Shown: one piece after another, positions 23,365 to 24,608 of the stretch
Position numbering within the stretch: the stretch's first letter is position 1
How the letters are laid out: every line of letters begins with the position of its first letter
Assembly (NCBI GenBank): GCA_018333775.1
Contig: JAGXSO010000111.1
Coordinates: forward strand, 1 to 24,608
From: Truepera sp.
Lineage (GTDB): Bacteria > Deinococcota > Deinococci > Deinococcales > Trueperaceae
DNA length: 24,608 nt
Reading direction: 5' to 3'
Translations under genes and position numbers: made by a program
The notes under the pieces: generated by a model
Databases searched by the model: none
What the model was told of the DNA's origin: nothing
The model's input: the letters and a program-made list of their open reading frames with translations, nothing else

Positions 23365-24608
23365 ATGTCAGCACTAAGGCAACTCGATGAGCTGATCGCC
23401 AAACGGTTCTCCAAGCGCCACCAGAGCCTGTTACGTACCCTGGTCGGCCCGCTGTTTGAGAAGGCCAGCCCTGAGCTGTTAAACGAATTAGGCGGCGACG
23501 GGTTATTGGCTGTCGCCTCGAGCGCGCTCTCCTTCATACAGCGCAAACAGCCTGAGGAGGTCAAAGTTCGGGTCTATAACCCAAGCCTCCAGACCGACGG
23601 CTGGGACGCTTACACGGTGCTCGAGCTGACCCTCAAAGACCGTCCGTTCATCATCGATTCGGTGCGCGCGGAGTTGCAGCGGCAAGGCTTCGAGTTGCGC
23701 CACAGCCTCCATCCGGTCTTCCGGCTGCGGCGTAGCGCCGACGGGGAGCTTATCGCTCTCCTCAAAGGGCGCGGGGTGGCCGAGTCGTATGGACTGTTCT
23801 TGCTAACCCGCCAGGACGACGCCGCCAAGTTGGCCAGGCTGGCAGAGGGCGTCAAGCGCGTGCTCCACGACGTAGTGCGGGCCACTGATGACTATCCGCA
23901 GATGCGCGAGCAGGCCGGTCAGCTCAGCGAGCGCTTGAGGCAGCTAGCCAAGAGCGTTCAGAGCGACCAGCGCCAGCGGGCCGGCGATCTGCGCGAGTAT
24001 GCCGCCTTCCTGGACTGGTTAGCGGCTGATAACTTTGTCTTCTTGGGCTACCGCGAGTACGAGCTGCTCGAGCAGGACGGAGGGAAGAGCCTGCGCGTAG
24101 TGCCGGACTCGGGACTGGGGGTCTTACGCGATACCTCGCGCAGCGCCTACGCCCAACCGGTAGCTATAAGCCAGCTCCCCGAAGCTTTGCGGGAGCGGGT
24201 CACTAGCGGACCGTTGCTGGTAGTGACCAAAACCAACGCCGAGGCCACCGTCCACCGCCCGATCCGTATGGACTACATCGGCCTCAAGAAGGTCAGTAGC
24301 GCCTGGCAGGTGCTGGGCGAGCAGCGCTTTATCGGGCTGTTCACCTCCCAGGCGCTCTCCACCCCGGTGCAAGAGATCCCCATTCTGCGCCGCAAACTCA
24401 AGCAGGTGCTGGAGCTGGATAACGCTATCCCCGGCGGGCACGACTATAAGCAGATCATCGCGATTTTTAACTCCATGCCCCGCGAGGAGCTGTTTTGGGT
24501 AGAACCCGCCCAGCTCCACCGCGAGGTCCGCTTGATTATGGGGATGGAGCGCGAGCAGGGTCTCAAGCTGACCCTCCGCGACGACCCCCTGGGCCGCGGC
24601 CTAGCGGT
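23365..24608 (+). CDS. NAD-specific glutamate dehydrogenase, large (GdhB/180-kDa) type, N-terminal part
   Basis: The first 414 codons of a gene cut by the right edge, from ATG 23365, with GGGAG about 11 nt upstream. The visible part matches the N-terminal ACT-like regulatory region of the large NAD-GDH class: TLKDRPFIIDSVRAELQRQGFEL at 89-111, DWLADNFVFLGYREYEL around 218-234, then LGVLRD and ALSTPVQEIPILRRKLKQVL. Family knowledge: these 1500-1600-residue enzymes oxidise glutamate to 2-oxoglutarate and ammonia with NAD. The catalytic domain lies outside the window. TATACT (23306) and TATATT (23316) in the 138-nt gap upstream are possible -10 boxes, with no clear -35. Confidence 0.92.
   Translation, partial: MSALRQLDELIAKRFSKRHQSLLRTLVGPLFEKASPELLNELGGDGLLAVASSALSFIQRKQPEEVKVRVYNPSLQTDGWDAYTVLELTLKDRPFIIDSVRAELQRQGFELRHSLHPVFRLRRSADGELIALLKGRGVAESYGLFLLTRQDDAAKLARLAEGVKRVLHDVVRATDDYPQMREQAGQLSERLRQLAKSVQSDQRQRAGDLREYAAFLDWLAADNFVFLGYREYELLEQDGGKSLRVVPDSGLGVLRDTSRSAYAQPVAISQLPEALRERVTSGPLLVVTKTNAEATVHRPIRMDYIGLKKVSSAWQVLGEQRFIGLFTSQALSTPVQEIPILRRKLKQVLELDNAIPGGHDYKQIIAIFNSMPREELFWVEPAQLHREVRLIMGMEREQGLKLTLRDDPLGRGLA

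Overview
The window looks like chromosomal DNA from a Deinococcota bacterium, probably near Truepera (Deinococcus-Thermus). The grounds are a xylose isomerase that resembles the Thermus enzyme closely (comparison from memory), several genes with a TAnnnT -10 box only 6-8 nt before the start codon (leaderless style, common in that phylum), and high GC. No search was run, so the lineage is an inference.

Positions 1-15378 form a pentose/xylan island. A ROK-family (XylR-like) repressor on the minus strand (cut by the left edge) is followed by a HepT/MntA toxin-antitoxin pair. A strong promoter at 2151-2179 drives a sugar-binding protein and two permeases (no ATPase gene). These are followed by a Gfo/Idh/MocA oxidoreductase and two xylose-isomerase-like TIM barrels, then, after a repeat-rich gap, a second Gfo/Idh/MocA oxidoreductase. 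A BrnT/BrnA toxin-antitoxin pair lies between that gene and a broken, nearly identical copy of its 3' end. A second strong promoter at 10949-10977 drives a secreted GH10 xylanase with a CBM9-like module, then xylA and xylB. Both promoters carry the same operator-like palindrome over the transcription start. The simplest model is that the ROK protein senses xylose and controls import, xylan hydrolysis and xylose entry into the pentose phosphate pathway. The oxidoreductase/TIM-barrel genes probably handle glycosides or sugar derivatives by an oxidative route.

Positions 15379-24608 are mostly housekeeping or accessory genes: a PspC-domain protein with a duplicated helical region, a membrane-anchored DUF192 protein, a clear terminator, a TetR regulator divergent from a cytochrome P450, a SpoU-type RNA methyltransferase, a nitrilase-family amidase overlapping nadE (a likely two-gene glutamine-dependent NAD synthetase), an M20 amidohydrolase, and the 5' part of a large NAD-glutamate dehydrogenase cut by the right edge.

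The least ordinary signals are non-coding. They are the shared operator/5' leader; arrays of an 8-nt unit (TACTYGAA) directly upstream of the ribosome binding site of four unrelated genes; a second 8-nt array (CTATCAGG) with a hairpin; and a mosaic intergenic element that combines these parts before two different genes. No CRISPR, rRNA, tRNA, integrase or transposase was seen.
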